From positions 1-46,417 of the forward strand of contig NZ_BMEX01000017.1 in the NCBI RefSeq assembly GCF_014637345.1: a stretch of DNA of 46,417 nt, written 5' to 3'. Both the position numbers and the translations under genes were made by a program. Below are positions 15,774 to 24,868 of the stretch, one piece after another. The notes beneath the pieces are model-generated. The model saw only the letters and a list, made by a program, of their open reading frames with translations. It had not been told where the DNA came from and searched no databases. Position 1 is the stretch's first letter, and each line of letters opens with the position of its first letter. The stretch is from Kroppenstedtia guangzhouensis. Its GTDB lineage: Bacteria > Bacillota > Bacilli > Thermoactinomycetales > DSM-45169.

Positions 15774-16481
15774 TCACCTGCGACGGAGCAATCGGGACCT
15801 GAACAGATAAAGGAATAAGAAAACCAGAATGAATACGATGGCCAAACTGAGGACCCATCCCACGGGGTTGGGGAATTTCACGAGAACACGAACTGGATTT
15901 TTCTCACCCGGATCCAGTTTCCATGTCAGGGTTTTTCCATCCTCGGAAACTTGATCTGCATTGTGTTCCTCAGGTTTCAGGGGAAGGGTTAGGCGGAAGT
16001 GGAGGTTAGTTTCTTTCCATAAAAACCGCTTCATCGGATTGTCAGCCCTAAGGTGGGTCAGGTCTGCTTCCGTCTGCAGAAAGATCCGGTACTGAAACCA
16101 GCTTTTCTCGATGCGGACGGGACCTTTGGACCCCTCTCGGGGAAATGGGATCAAACCGGCCGTTTTTCCGGAGGGACCGAGGATCTCTTTCAATTCTTCT
16201 CCGGGTGGATCTTCCACCACACTTTTTACGTCTTTTTCCGCCAACCATCCGGCATGGTTATTCTTGCGGATTTCCCGTACCCGATAACCGCTGTTTTTCA
16301 TCTTCTCCTGAAAGGGATCCAGTTGATCGGCGATTACAGATGGGGTCATCACCTTCACTCGGTAGGTACCCGACCCGTCTTGATGAATGATGACGTGGTA
16401 GTCGGCATTGACACATCCTGTTGACAATAAAATGATGGTCAATGTGATGATCAGGGGGACTCCTTTTCTGTACAGATTCAC
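15774..16481 (-). CDS. Lipoprotein with C-terminal membrane helix, DUF3153-like
   Basis: A 235-residue protein with a lipobox (IILLSTGC, Cys near residue 23), a mixed beta-rich ectodomain beginning ADYHVIIHQDGSGTYRV, and a C-terminal membrane helix (about 207-226) ending in Arg-rich RSRLLRRR. This double anchoring and the opening motif occur in DUF3153-type lipoproteins of Firmicutes. GTG 16481 is preferred to ATG 16487 because GAGGG at 16488-16493 is 6 nt from the GTG but touches the ATG. It is second in an operon after a 64-residue gene, 33 nt away. Function unknown. Confidence 0.7.
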   Translation of the reverse strand: MNLYRKGVPLIITLTIILLSTGCVNADYHVIIHQDGSGTYRVKVMTPSVIADQLDPFQEKMKNSGYRVREIRKNNHAGWLAEKDVKSVVEDPPGEELKEILGPSGKTAGLIPFPREGSKGPVRIEKSWFQYRIFLQTEADLTHLRADNPMKRFLWKETNLHFRLTLPLKPEEHNADQVSEDGKTLTWKLDPGEKNPVRVLVKFPNPVGWVLSLAIVFILVFLFLYLFRSRLLRRR

Positions 16482-16514
16482 CGTCATCCCTCTCTTCCGC
16501 CGGTGCAATCCCCG

Positions 16515-16709
16515 TCAATAAAGTTCCACAAGCGTGAGCAGGGCGGTCACATTTTGATCCACCGATTCGGGTACGATGTTCCCCTTTTTGTCAAAACGGA
16601 TCTTTTGAACGGACTCCTGAATCGGATTGGGACGTTCAAAGCGGACGTATCCCTTTTCCATCAACATTTGCAGTTCAGTCACACGTTTGTGAAGTTGTTT
16701 CCGGTTCAT
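16515..16709 (-). CDS. Small uncharacterised protein
   Basis: A 64-residue charged protein without signal peptide or membrane segment. A short helix (KRVTELQMLMEKGYV) precedes a strand-rich end (KIRFDKKGNIVPESVDQNVTALLTLV). AGGAAGGAGG lies 8 nt before the ATG, giving firm support that it is translated. It precedes the lipoprotein gene with 33 nt between them and diverges from mraY. I do not recognise a family. Confidence 0.65.
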   Translation of the reverse strand: MNRKQLHKRVTELQMLMEKGYVRFERPNPIQESVQKIRFDKKGNIVPESVDQNVTALLTLVELY

Positions 16710-17083
16710 TCCACCGGCCTCCTTCCTGCAAATTTCGTGATTCGCTCAATACACCCGGAGGAAACGGGGATATATGTACTATCAAGATTACATCATGAGA
16801 CGATGGAAAGGAAAGAAAAAAATACAGATCGCGGACAAAACAATATAAATGTAAGTATTCCATAAAACCAATCGACTACTTCCTTGGTTCGGTTGTCAAT
16901 TTCAGTGAGGCGGTTTAACATAGATTTTCGCGAGAAGTTCTTTTCAGGAGAAGTACAGACAGATGATTTCCGGGTGCTGTAACCGATGTTCGGACTGCGA
17001 AACTGTTTTCTCCGGTCTGTTCCACCCCTGCTGATGGGTGGGCCTTGCGAAGGGTAGCGGAACGGGGACAAAGGGGTGATTCT
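16710..17083. other. Divergent intergenic region with long mraY leader
   Basis: The 374 bases carry the mraY promoter candidate (16893-16921) and a leader of about 155 nt. The leader is GC-rich with several short inverted segments, but no known riboswitch or T-box core was recognised. No reading frame with an SD was found. Confidence 0.45.
16893..16921 (+). promoter_or_regulatory. Candidate promoter of mraY
   Basis: TTGTCA (16893-16898) and TAACAT (16916-16921) are separated by 17 nt. It implies a transcript start near 16928, about 155 nt before the mraY start codon. Confidence 0.45.
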
Positions 17084-18079
17084 GTGCTCAATCATATGTT
17101 TTGGATATCCATGGCTGTCACTTTCGGGTTGGGTGTACTGCTTGCACCATTGATCATTCCTCTGCTCAGAAGGTTGAAATTTGGTCAGTCCATTCGGGAA
17201 GAGGGGCCGAAAGCCCATCAGAAGAAAGCCGGTACGCCAACGATGGGGGGTGTGATTTTTCTCAGCGCGGTGGTGTTGGCCTCAGTCCCTCTCGCTAGCA
17301 GGGTGGATACAGGAAATCCGGATCTCTTCTTTCTCTTGTTTGCCACGTTGAGTTATGGAATTGTGGGGTTTATGGATGATTATATAAAAGTGGTGATGCG
17401 ACGCAATCTGGGGCTGACCGCCAGGCAGAAGCTGCTGGGACAAGTCTTTATCGGGATGGTGTTGTTCTGGGTGCTGTGGCAAGTCCGGGTGGTGCGTGGA
17501 ACCTATGAGGCAATTTCCACGATCGGAATTCCTGGGACAGATCTGTATGTCTCTTTGAACTGGCTTTATTTTCCTCTTTTGGTACTGATGATGATTGCAA
17601 CTTCCAATGCTGTCAATTTGACGGATGGACTGGATGGGCTGGTGGCAGGAACCGCAGCCATCGCATACGGTGCGTACACAGTGATCGGGATCATGCAGGA
17701 AAACACCAGTGTCGTCATCTTTTCGGCCTCTGTCACCGGCGCGTTGCTGGCTTTTCTTCTCTTCAATGCCAATCCGGCCAAAGTGTTCATGGGGGACACC
17801 GGGTCACTGGCTTTGGGTGGGGGATTGGCAGCGCTGGCGGTGATCACCAAAACGGAACTGTTGTTGCTGATCATCGGCGGAGTGTTTGCATTGGAAACCC
17901 TGTCGGTGATGATCCAGGTCACCTCCTTTAAATTGCGGGGAAAAAGGGTGTTCTTAATGAGCCCGGTCCATCATCACTTTGAGCTGAAAGGCTGGTCTGA
18001 ATGGCGGGTGGTGACCACCTTCTGGGGGATGGGATTCTTATTTGCAGTATTGGGGATCTATTTGGAAATATTCATCTGA
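17084..18079 (+). CDS. mraY: Phospho-N-acetylmuramoyl-pentapeptide-transferase
   Basis: A 331-residue integral membrane enzyme with about ten helices that makes lipid I from UDP-MurNAc-pentapeptide and undecaprenyl phosphate. Diagnostic motifs are QKKAGTPTMGGV, the Asp pair in GFMDDYIKV, NAVNLTDGLDGL, MGDTGSLALGG and the cytoplasmic SPVHHHFELKGW loop. GTG 17084 is supported by AAAGGGGTGA just upstream. The gene stands alone between unrelated genes, with its own promoter and terminator, rather than inside a division and cell wall (dcw) cluster with murF and murD. It may therefore be a second copy or a relocated sole copy. Confidence 0.95.
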   Translation: MLNHMFWISMAVTFGLGVLLAPLIIPLLRRLKFGQSIREEGPKAHQKKAGTPTMGGVIFLSAVVLASVPLASRVDTGNPDLFFLLFATLSYGIVGFMDDYIKVVMRRNLGLTARQKLLGQVFIGMVLFWVLWQVRVVRGTYEAISTIGIPGTDLYVSLNWLYFPLLVLMMIATSNAVNLTDGLDGLVAGTAAIAYGAYTVIGIMQENTSVVIFSASVTGALLAFLLFNANPAKVFMGDTGSLALGGGLAALAVITKTELLLLIIGGVFALETLSVMIQVTSFKLRGKRVFLMSPVHHHFELKGWSEWRVVTTFWGMGFLFAVLGIYLEIFI

Positions 18080-18103
18080 GACCGGTTTGTCCGGTCTTTT
18101 TTT
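18079..18103 (+). terminator. Terminator of mraY
   Basis: GACCGG and CCGGTC pair around TTTGT and are followed by seven T residues. Confidence 0.88.
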
Positions 18104-18260
18104 AATTACTGCATGTGGATTGGAGTTTCTATCCGTCCCGGGGCGGATGGAAAACCCTGCGGATGTCCGATTTGGATTCTTCACAGACACGGTAACCTGA
18201 GGATACTGAGATGGAAAATACCATTCAGAGGGATCGAAATATCGCGAGGGGGGAGATCAA

Positions 18261-18941
18261 GTGCCTGAAAAAGCTTCCAAGGGTTACAAAGGGTTGGGGA
18301 TGAACGGTGTGATAGCCACCTGGTATGCAAAAAACACCCGAAAAAATATGAAAGAATACAGAAAGGTTGCAAAGAAGGTGGCAAAGTCTCTCTCTTTGCA
18401 GGGGCTTCCGTCTTGGAGGTTGCTCCGGGGCCGGGATATCTCTCCCTGGAGTTGGCGAAGCTTGGCAACTACACGTTGGCAGGATTGGATATCAGTAAAA
18501 CCTTTGTGGAGATCGCACGGAAGAACGCCGAGGAAGCTGGCGTGGAGATTGATTTTCGTCTGGGGGATGCCGCAGCGATGCCTTTTCCCGATGAAACTTT
18601 CGATTTGATCATCTGTCGGCTCTCCTTTAAAAATTTTTCCCAACCGATTGCGGCTCTGAATGAGATGAACCGGGTGTTGAAACCCGGTGGAGAAGCGGTG
18701 ATCTTTGATCTGCGGGGGGATGTTACCACAGAGGCGATGAACAGACATGTGGAAGAAGAGTTGGCATATACGCCTTAACGCCCTTCTGACCAAATGGGTG
18801 ATGAAGTCGATGGTTATTAAACAAGCTTATACCAAACAAGCCTTTGAGGAGATGGTCTCCAAAAGCAAATTCGGGTCTTGTGAGATTTGGGAGGATCATA
18901 TTGAATTGGAGATCCGACGGAGAGATCCTCGAAAGTGTTAA
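18261..18941 (+). pseudogene. Class I SAM-dependent methyltransferase, two frameshifts
   Basis: Three consecutive reading frames make one methyltransferase. Part 1 (from GTG 18261, with GGGGGGAG 5 nt upstream) encodes the N-terminal segment with WYAKNTRKN and KKVAKSL. The frame then changes inside a (TC)4 tract at about 18387-18395; an extra TC would explain it. Part 2 encodes the AdoMet site: LEVAPGPGYLSLELA, GLDIS, GDAAAMPFPDETFDLIICR, LNEMNRVLKPGGEAVIFDL. A second change near 18755-18772 leads to part 3 (RLNALLTKW through EIWEDHIELEI), the expected C-terminal end. Unless ribosomes shift twice, no full protein is made. Sequencing error in both places is an alternative. Confidence 0.8.
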
Positions 18942-19025
18942 TCAGACGAGCTGGGCTCGTCCAAAAAGATGAGATCCGGATCATGAATTGCGGCCAAAAT
19001 CAAGGTCACCCGAGCTTTATTTCGG

Positions 19026-19754
19026 TTGACTTTCATGGAAATTCGATTGTTTCTCAGAGAGAAAGAGACGGTGTTCTGGACATTTTTGTTCCCGGTTCTA
19101 ATCATTTGGCTGTTTGGATCGATGTTTGGTGATCAAACAATCGACGGTCAAAATTTTGGTGAGACGTACATTCCTGCCTGGATAGGTGTCAACTTGTTGA
19201 CCACGGCCCTGTTCGGTGTGGGAACGATCTTGACCCAGTATCGGAAGCAGGGAGTGTTGCGTCGGTTGCGGGCCACTCCAATCCGGCCGGTCACGGTGTT
19301 GACTGCTCACTTGCTTCAAGGAGCCCTCACTTTTTTGATCGGCGCGTTGATCTTGGTCGGGTTTGGGATGGCTGTTTACAACCTTCGACTGCCGCAGTAT
19401 CCGGGAAGTTTCATGATTGCAGTCGGTTTGGCAGTGTTTGCCCTCTATCCCTTTGCCATATTTGCCACCTCCTTTGCCAAAGACAACCGTACGTCGGCGG
19501 CGATCAGCTCTGTGTTACTGAATGTGATGCTGTTTCTCTCCGGTGCCACCTTTCCGTTGGAGATGATGCCGGAGTTCATACGCCAAGTGTCTAAAATTCT
19601 TCCTTTATACTATGTCGTCGATCTGTTTCAGGAGACTTGGAACAGATCTCCCCTGTGGGAGAACACCGGGAGTGCGGGGGTATTGGTGGGGATCGCAGTG
19701 GTGTTCACTTGTCTGGCTTCCCACTTCTTCCGTTGGACTTCCCGGGAACCATAA
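19026..19754 (+). CDS. ABC-2 type exporter permease, start uncertain
   Basis: About 242 residues with six membrane segments. FLREKETVFWTFLFPVLIIWLFG is the usual opening segment of ABC-2 permeases (quoted as short spans FLREKETVFW and TFLFPVLIIW), and the conserved LPLYYVVDLFQETW precedes the last helix. No SD lies before TTG 19026 or ATG 19035. In-frame sequence upstream back to a TGA at about 18984 (AKIKVTRALFRL) also looks like permease, with ATT as the only initiator-like codon. No ATP-binding gene is adjacent; the neighbour upstream is the broken methyltransferase. It may be a remnant of an exporter operon or may use an ATPase encoded elsewhere. Confidence 0.75.
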   Translation: MTFMEIRLFLREKETVFWTFLFPVLIIWLFGSMFGDQTIDGQNFGETYIPAWIGVNLLTTALFGVGTILTQYRKQGVLRRLRATPIRPVTVLTAHLLQGALTFLIGALILVGFGMAVYNLRLPQYPGSFMIAVGLAVFALYPFAIFATSFAKDNRTSAAISSVLLNVMLFLSGATFPLEMMPEFIRQVSKILPLYYVVDLFQETWNRSPLWENTGSAGVLVGIAVVFTCLASHFFRWTSREP

Positions 19755-19764
19755 AAAGTAGAGA

Positions 19765-19811
19765 AGGCCCGGTTTGCTTCTCTTTCCTGAGCAGTTTCGG
19801 GCCTTTTTGTT
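19765..19811 (+). terminator. Terminator after the ABC-2 permease gene
   Basis: AGGCCCG and CGGGCCT pair across a long loop and TTTTTGTTTT follows. Confidence 0.75.
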
Positions 19812-19828
19812 TTCAAAAGTCCCATCCA

Positions 19829-21505
19829 TCACAATCGTCCCGACTTGATAATGGAGTAAATCAGCCACATCAGCATGAATAATGCAACCACAAAGCCGAT
19901 TTCGATGGCGGGTACTTTCCAGAGGAGGGTTTGTTGGCGAGTGAGAGAAGATCCGATGATCAATCCGCACATAATGATGCTGAAAGAGAGCAGGACGATG
20001 CTGTAGGAGAGACGGTTGACGATCTGATCCATTTTTCGTAAAAAAAGGTCGAGACGGGGGACGCCCACGTCCACCTGGAACCGGCCCTTTTTCAGATTTT
20101 CAGTCAGTTGGCGCAGATTCTTTGGCATCTCCAGCAAGGTTTCTCCCAGGTCGTATGCGTATCTCCAAGTCTCCCGCATGATCCGTCTCGGGTTGAATCG
20201 CTCCCGTACCAGTTGTTCACCAAAAGGCTTCGTGATTTGAGTAATGTTGATCTCGGGGTCCAGCTTTTTAACGATACTTTCCAACGAAAGGATGGTTTTT
20301 CCCAGGAGAGTGAGGTCAGGGGGGATCTGGATCCGGTGTTTAAAGGCCAGTTCGAACAGATCATGGACGGTGTCCCCGAGACTGATTTCGGAAAGAGTGA
20401 TGTCGTAATATTTGTCGTTCAGCTCATCCACATCCAGCCAAAATGCTTCCGTATCCACATCTTCGGGGACCATTCCCATGCGGAGCATGGCCCGGACGGC
20501 GCCATCCGTGTCCCGTTGCATCATGGCAATCACCATCGAGGAAAAATGGCGTTGCATCTCGGGAGTGAGCCTCCCCACCATCCCGAAGTCGATCAGAGCA
20601 ATCCGGTTTCCGGGAAGGGCGAACAAATTTCCTGGATGGGGATCCCCATGGAAAATCCCGGCGATCAGGATTTGGCGAAAAAGGATCAGCACCAGTCGTT
20701 CTGCCAACAGTTTTCGGTCAAAGCCCAGCTTCTCCAGTTCTTTCATCCGGCTCAGTTTTACACCGCTGATATATTCCATGGTTAAAATACGGTGGGTGGT
20801 CAGATCCCAATCCACCTGAGGGATGTAAACAGGGTCCTCTTCGGTGTACAGGCTTCGGATCTTGTCCATGTGACGGGCTTCGGCGGTGTAATCCAATTCC
20901 TGACGGACTGCACGGGCCAATTCGTCCACCACTTTGCCGATCTGGTACTGCTCGCCCCACTCCAGCCGTTGCTCCGCCACTTGAGCCCACTCCCGCAGGA
21001 TTTGCAGATCGCGTTGAACAATGCCGGAAATTCCCGGACGTTGAATTTTGACCGCCACGGTTTTTCCGCTGTGTAAAACGGCCCGATGTACCTGACCGAT
21101 AGAGGCGGCAGCGGTGGCATGCTCGTCGAATTCTGAAAAGTATTGGGAGTAATCCCCCAACTCCTGTTCCAGGACTTGCTTGATCTCCCTGAAGGGGAGG
21201 GGGCGCACTTTATCCTGGAGTTTTTCAAGTTCCCGGATCATGGTCTCGGGCAAAAGGTCGGAGCGGGTGCTGGCCACCTGGCCCAGTTTCACAAATGCCG
21301 GGCCCAATTCCTCCAGTGCCTCCCGGATATGTTTGCCCATGGAAGCCGGGTCTTTTTTGATCGGTGCCGACTCCTTTGCTTTTTTTGGAAGGGAGAGTAT
21401 GGAGAAAATCCCGGTCTCCTCCAGGAGATATCCGAAACCGTGCCGGGCAAAGGTGGAAGCAATTTCCCAGTATCGGTTGAGGTTTCTTATTTTTTTTCCG
21501 AACAT
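19829..21505 (-). CDS. ABC1/UbiB-family atypical kinase
   Basis: A 558-residue membrane-associated protein of the UbiB/AarF/COQ8 family. The family-specific KxGQ helix is FVKLGQVASTRSDLLP (residues 71-86), the Ala-rich nucleotide loop is AAASIGQVH (132-140), the Lys motif is AVKIQRPG (151-158), the catalytic loop is HGDPHPGN, and the metal motif is LIDFGMVG. Two membrane helices close the protein (about 505-555). Family members support isoprenoid-quinone or lipid metabolism through ATPase activity; menaquinone would be the local lipid. GGGGGG lies 6 nt before the ATG. It follows the phasin-like gene by 36 nt, so the two are probably co-transcribed. Confidence 0.92.
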   Translation of the reverse strand: MFGKKIRNLNRYWEIASTFARHGFGYLLEETGIFSILSLPKKAKESAPIKKDPASMGKHIREALEELGPAFVKLGQVASTRSDLLPETMIRELEKLQDKVRPLPFREIKQVLEQELGDYSQYFSEFDEHATAAASIGQVHRAVLHSGKTVAVKIQRPGISGIVQRDLQILREWAQVAEQRLEWGEQYQIGKVVDELARAVRQELDYTAEARHMDKIRSLYTEEDPVYIPQVDWDLTTHRILTMEYISGVKLSRMKELEKLGFDRKLLAERLVLILFRQILIAGIFHGDPHPGNLFALPGNRIALIDFGMVGRLTPEMQRHFSSMVIAMMQRDTDGAVRAMLRMGMVPEDVDTEAFWLDVDELNDKYYDITLSEISLGDTVHDLFELAFKHRIQIPPDLTLLGKTILSLESIVKKLDPEINITQITKPFGEQLVRERFNPRRIMRETWRYAYDLGETLLEMPKNLRQLTENLKKGRFQVDVGVPRLDLFLRKMDQIVNRLSYSIVLLSFSIIMCGLIIGSSLTRQQTLLWKVPAIEIGFVVALFMLMWLIYSIIKSGRL

Positions 21506-21541
21506 GACATGCCCCCCTTGATAGCTTGCTCCAAAAGCGAG

Positions 21542-21889
21542 TCAGGATCCCTGGTCGGGATCTTCCTGAGGAGGCGTGCCGTATTTGGTTTCCAGACGGG
21601 TCAGTCGCTCTTCCAGGAGATGGATCTGTTGTTTTAGGTCTTGGATGTCTTCATGGGTGGAGATGTTCATCTCCTTCAGCAGTTTGTTCATCCGTCCGCG
21701 GAGATATTGATCCAGTTGTTCCTGTTCCTGTTCTCCCCGGACAATCAGTTTTTCCAGGAGTTCTTTGGAAGCGGAGGGGGTCATTTCTCCTCGTTTCACC
21801 ATGTCCCGCAGAATTTTTTCCATCCGTTCCTTGCTGATCACGGCCAACCCCATACTTGCAGCCAATCCTTTTTTCATCCAATCTCTCAT
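21542..21889 (-). CDS. Phasin-like / polyhydroxyalkanoate granule-associated helical protein
   Basis: A 115-residue almost wholly helical protein. The N-terminal WMKKGLAASMGLAVISKERMEKILRDMVKRGEMT pattern (given by its key parts KKGLAASMGLA and ILRDMVKRGEMT) and the C-terminal heptad-rich DLKQQIHLLEERLTRLE coiled coil match the phasin-related proteins found next to UbiB kinases in many bacteria. GATAAAGGAGG lies 8-9 nt before the ATG. Whether it binds PHA granules is unknown; the same proteins also occur where no granules are made. The window also codes a secreted PHB-depolymerase-type esterase, but not a PHA synthase. Confidence 0.75.
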   Translation of the reverse strand: MRDWMKKGLAASMGLAVISKERMEKILRDMVKRGEMTPSASKELLEKLIVRGEQEQEQLDQYLRGRMNKLLKEMNISTHEDIQDLKQQIHLLEERLTRLETKYGTPPQEDPDQGS

Positions 21890-22144
21890 CAGGGCTTCCT
21901 CCTTTATCTAATACGATTCGTCTTTCCATTCCTTATCCCTCTTTTCCCCCGATGAGGGCTGGATAATCCAATCGGATCTCAAGGGTGTGATCGGGGTTGG
22001 AGGTACCCATGACTGAGGGGGTTGGGAGGGGGGCTCATCTATTGCGAAATTTGAACAGAGAGGAAATGGGGACTGGTGATCGAATGGTGTTAAAAGGGTT
22101 TTATCCTTTTTCTCAGTAGAATACTAAAACAGGGAGAGATGATC

Positions 22145-23950
22145 GTGATTCGTTTTCCTCAACCGGATGTGGAGCAGTTTTTTCGCACGATGGATATTCA
22201 AACTTTTGCCGTCCGTCCGGACGAAAGACAGATTGTTTTCAGCACCAATCTGGGAGGTTCCTTCGATCTTTGGCAGATGGATCCGGAACATCCTTTTCCC
22301 AGTCAGATGACTTTTATCGGTCAAAGTTGCCAGGCACTCCATTTTGAGAAGAGGGGGCGCTTTTTGATGGCGGGCTTTGACCAGGACGGGGACGAGAACA
22401 CCCAACTGTACGCTCTTCCCCCGGAGGGCGGGGAGCTGCTCCCGATCCGGAGGGCGGAGGGAAAGCGCCATTTCTTCGCCTCCCTCTCCGATGACGGAAA
22501 ACGGCTCTACTACACCACCAACAGAGAAAACGAAACCCATCTGGACACTTTTTGCTACGATCTGGAAACAGAAGGAGAGAAGAAGATCCTCGCGGGATCA
22601 GAGGCTGCCACCTTTCTGGTGGATGTCAGTCCGGAGGAGAAAACCTTTGCCTATCTGAAACATTTTTCCAACACCCATGCCTTGCTCTTTGTTCAGCAGG
22701 CGGGGGAGGCGATCTGCCTCACGGCGGATTCCGGTCCCCAACACGTAGTCTACGATGCGGTCTACACTGACGAGAACACTCTCTATTTCCTTACGGATTA
22801 TCAGGAGGACCGGGCTTACCTGGCCCAGTATGACCTGCAGCGGCGGGAGTTTCAAAAAGTGTTGGAACCGGCGGGGGGTGAGTTCACTTCCCTCTCTTTC
22901 GACCGGAAGGGGAAGGTGCTGTATCTGGTGGAAGGATATGGGGTGGAGGATCGGTTGATCCGCTTTTCTCTGGATTCCTCCTCTGCTGAGGAAGTGACTG
23001 TACCGGTGGAGATCCTGACTCAACTGGTGATTGCAAAGTCGGGGACCCTGTATCTGCTGGGGCGGTCAGCGGTCCGTCCTCACAATCTCTATCGGCTCCG
23101 GCCGGGGGAGAGTAAGTGGTCGGAACTGACCCGCTACCGAGTTCCTGGTGTCGCGGAAGAGACACTGGTTCAGCCGGAGGTGATGCGATACCCCTCCTAT
23201 GACGGACTGGAGATTGAAGCCCTTTGGTTCCGGGCACGGGAAGAGGTTTCCAACGGCTACCTGATCCTGTGGCCACATGGAGGTCCTCAGGCTGCGGAAC
23301 GAAAATCGTTCAGGGCGTTGTTTCAGTTTTTGCTCCACCGGGGGTACAGCGTCTTTGCTCCCAATTTCCGGGGCTCCACCGGTTATGGACTCTCCTTTGC
23401 CAAGAGAGTGGAAGGGGATTGGGGGGGCGGACCCCGCCTGGATTTGATTCATGGGTTGGAGTGGATGATTGAACAGGGTTATGCTGACCGAAGCCGGATT
23501 CTGTTGATGGGTGGGAGTTACGGCGGCTATATGTCCCTGTTGCTGACCGGTCGGCACGGGTCGTATTTCCGGGCTGTTGTGGACATCTTCGGACCCAGCG
23601 ATCTGTTCACTTTTATTGAGTCGGTTCCGGAACATTGGCAACCGGTGATGGAACAGTGGGTGGGGGATCCAGTCAAAGACCGGGACAAACTGAAGGAGGA
23701 TTCTCCGATCACTTATCTGGAGCAGATGGAGTTGCCGATGTTGGTAGTACAGGGGGCCAAGGACCCTCGTGTGGTCAAGGGGGAATCCGACCGGATCGTG
23801 GATGCACTTCGGAAGAAAGGGGTCGATGTGGAATATCTGGTCTTGGAGGATGAAGGACACGGGTTTTCCAAGAAGAAAAATGAAATGGAAGTTTACCGCC
23901 GGGTGCTGCGTTTCCTGGACCGGCAGATCTCTACCCCGACAAGTGTCTAA
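22145..23950 (+). CDS. S9-family prolyl oligopeptidase-like serine peptidase
   Basis: A 601-residue cytosolic peptidase with an N-terminal seven-bladed beta-propeller (residues about 1-340; repeated DxxxLYYxT and DGKxxxY strands) and a C-terminal alpha/beta hydrolase domain. The oxyanion/HGGP motif is WPHGGPQ, Ser458 lies in GGSYGGYMS, the Asp in QGAKDPRVV and the His in EGHGFSKK. This matches acylaminoacyl-peptidase/dipeptidyl-peptidase-like S9C proteins that trim peptides or acylated residues. GTG 22145 is 6 nt from AGGGAGAG, whereas ATG 22139 touches that SD; the difference is two residues. Monocistronic. Confidence 0.9.
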   Translation: MIRFPQPDVEQFFRTMDIQTFAVRPDERQIVFSTNLGGSFDLWQMDPEHPFPSQMTFIGQSCQALHFEKRGRFLMAGFDQDGDENTQLYALPPEGGELLPIRRAEGKRHFFASLSDDGKRLYYTTNRENETHLDTFCYDLETEGEKKILAGSEAATFLVDVSPEEKTFAYLKHFSNTHALLFVQQAGEAICLTADSGPQHVVYDAVYTDENTLYFLTDYQEDRAYLAQYDLQRREFQKVLEPAGGEFTSLSFDRKGKVLYLVEGYGVEDRLIRFSLDSSSAEEVTVPVEILTQLVIAKSGTLYLLGRSAVRPHNLYRLRPGESKWSELTRYRVPGVAEETLVQPEVMRYPSYDGLEIEALWFRAREEVSNGYLILWPHGGPQAAERKSFRALFQFLLHRGYSVFAPNFRGSTGYGLSFAKRVEGDWGGGPRLDLIHGLEWMIEQGYADRSRILLMGGSYGGYMSLLLTGRHGSYFRAVVDIFGPSDLFTFIESVPEHWQPVMEQWVGDPVKDRDKLKEDSPITYLEQMELPMLVVQGAKDPRVVKGESDRIVDALRKKGVDVEYLVLEDEGHGFSKKKNEMEVYRRVLRFLDRQISTPTSV

Positions 23951-23965
23951 AGAGCGAACGGAAGT

Positions 23966-23998
23966 CGAACCCTCCCGGAATCCTTTCGGGGGGTTCGG
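23966..23998 (+). terminator. Probable terminator of the S9 peptidase gene
   Basis: CGAACCC...CCCGG and CGGG...GGGTTCG form a long stem shortly after the stop; the T tract is weak. Confidence 0.5.
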
Positions 23999-24022
23999 CT
24001 TTGCCTGCAAAAGATGTTACAT

Positions 24023-24051
24023 TTGACAGAAGGGTTGAAGAAAAGTATTGT
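24023..24051 (+). promoter_or_regulatory. Promoter of the small kinase gene
   Basis: A perfect TTGACA (24023-24028) and TATTGT (24046-24051) are 17 nt apart, 56 nt before the start codon. Confidence 0.6.
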
Positions 24052-24107
24052 TTTCGGAGATGGATCAGAATAGCGGTCCAGGCCTTTGTCAGACAAGGGG
24101 GAGCCCT

Positions 24108-24794
24108 ATGTTTTGGAGTTGGATCCAACCTCTGATCGAGAGTGTGAGGGTTCAGGCCCATCCGGGGAATCAACTGGTGACGATTCTTCACATTCCAAAG
24201 GAGATGGAGAAAATTGGTGTAGGTACTGATGCGGTGGTGGTTCGTCACCCTTCGGAACCCCGGGTGGTGTTCAAGTGTTACGCACCCGGCCGGGAACAGA
24301 AGCGATTGAATGAATATGAGGTGTATCGCCGCCTGGGAGATACCCCGTACTTTCCGGTCTGTTTTGGAATGGGGGACTCATTCCTCGTCCTGAGCTACGA
24401 ACAGGGTCCCACATTGTATGAATGTGTTTCCCAAGGGATTGTCATTCCGGAAAACATCATTACAGAAGTGGAAGTAGCACGCCGGTATGTCCGTAGTCGG
24501 GGTCTCAATCCACGGGATTTGCATTTGAAAAATGTCCTGTTACAAGAAGGTCATGCCAAATTGCTGGATGTTTCCGAGTATCTACAGTCCGGTGATGATG
24601 CCCGATGGGATCATCTGGTTCAGGGGTATCGGCTGTTTTATCCGTTGATTAGGGGACGCAAGGTTCCGGTTTGGCTGATGGAGCGGGTGAAGAAGACTTA
24701 TTTTCAGCATTCGGCGGAGGAATTTTCCGTTCAGGAATTCGCTCGCCCCTTTTTGCACTTTTTACACCGGGGGCAGGGACAGGACCGTCCTTAA
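24108..24794 (+). CDS. Small serine/threonine-kinase-like protein
   Basis: A 228-residue protein with a reduced protein-kinase fold. VVFKCYAPG carries the likely ATP-anchoring Lys and NEYEVYRRLG the helix-C Glu. The catalytic loop reads PRDLHLKNVLL, with Asp and Asn in normal places but Pro-Arg before the Asp rather than His-Arg. The metal motif reads LLDVSEY in place of DFG. This resembles the short kinases of Bacillus such as YrzF and RIO-like proteins. ATG 24108 has AGGGGGAG a few bases upstream. It stands alone with its own promoter. Substrate unknown. Confidence 0.75.
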   Translation: MFWSWIQPLIESVRVQAHPGNQLVTILHIPKEMEKIGVGTDAVVVRHPSEPRVVFKCYAPGREQKRLNEYEVYRRLGDTPYFPVCFGMGDSFLVLSYEQGPTLYECVSQGIVIPENIITEVEVARRYVRSRGLNPRDLHLKNVLLQEGHAKLLDVSEYLQSGDDARWDHLVQGYRLFYPLIRGRKVPVWLMERVKKTYFQHSAEEFSVQEFARPFLHFLHRGQGQDRP

Positions 24795-24868
24795 GGGGCG
24801 GTTTAGCTTTTGGTGTACAGGGTATGATTGAATAGATTTCCTTTGGAAAGAGAAAGGAGTGGTGAAAT

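Noticed and set aside
16928-17083. mraY leader as a T-box (GGAGAAGTACAGAC recalls a T-box stem I start)
   Set aside because: The conserved antiterminator sequence (AGGGTGGNACCGCG) and a terminator-antiterminator pair are missing.
19829-21889. UbiB-phasin pair plus PHB-type depolymerase as a full PHA storage locus
   Set aside because: No PHA synthase, reductase or thiolase gene is present, and the depolymerase is secreted, so it does not act on internal granules.
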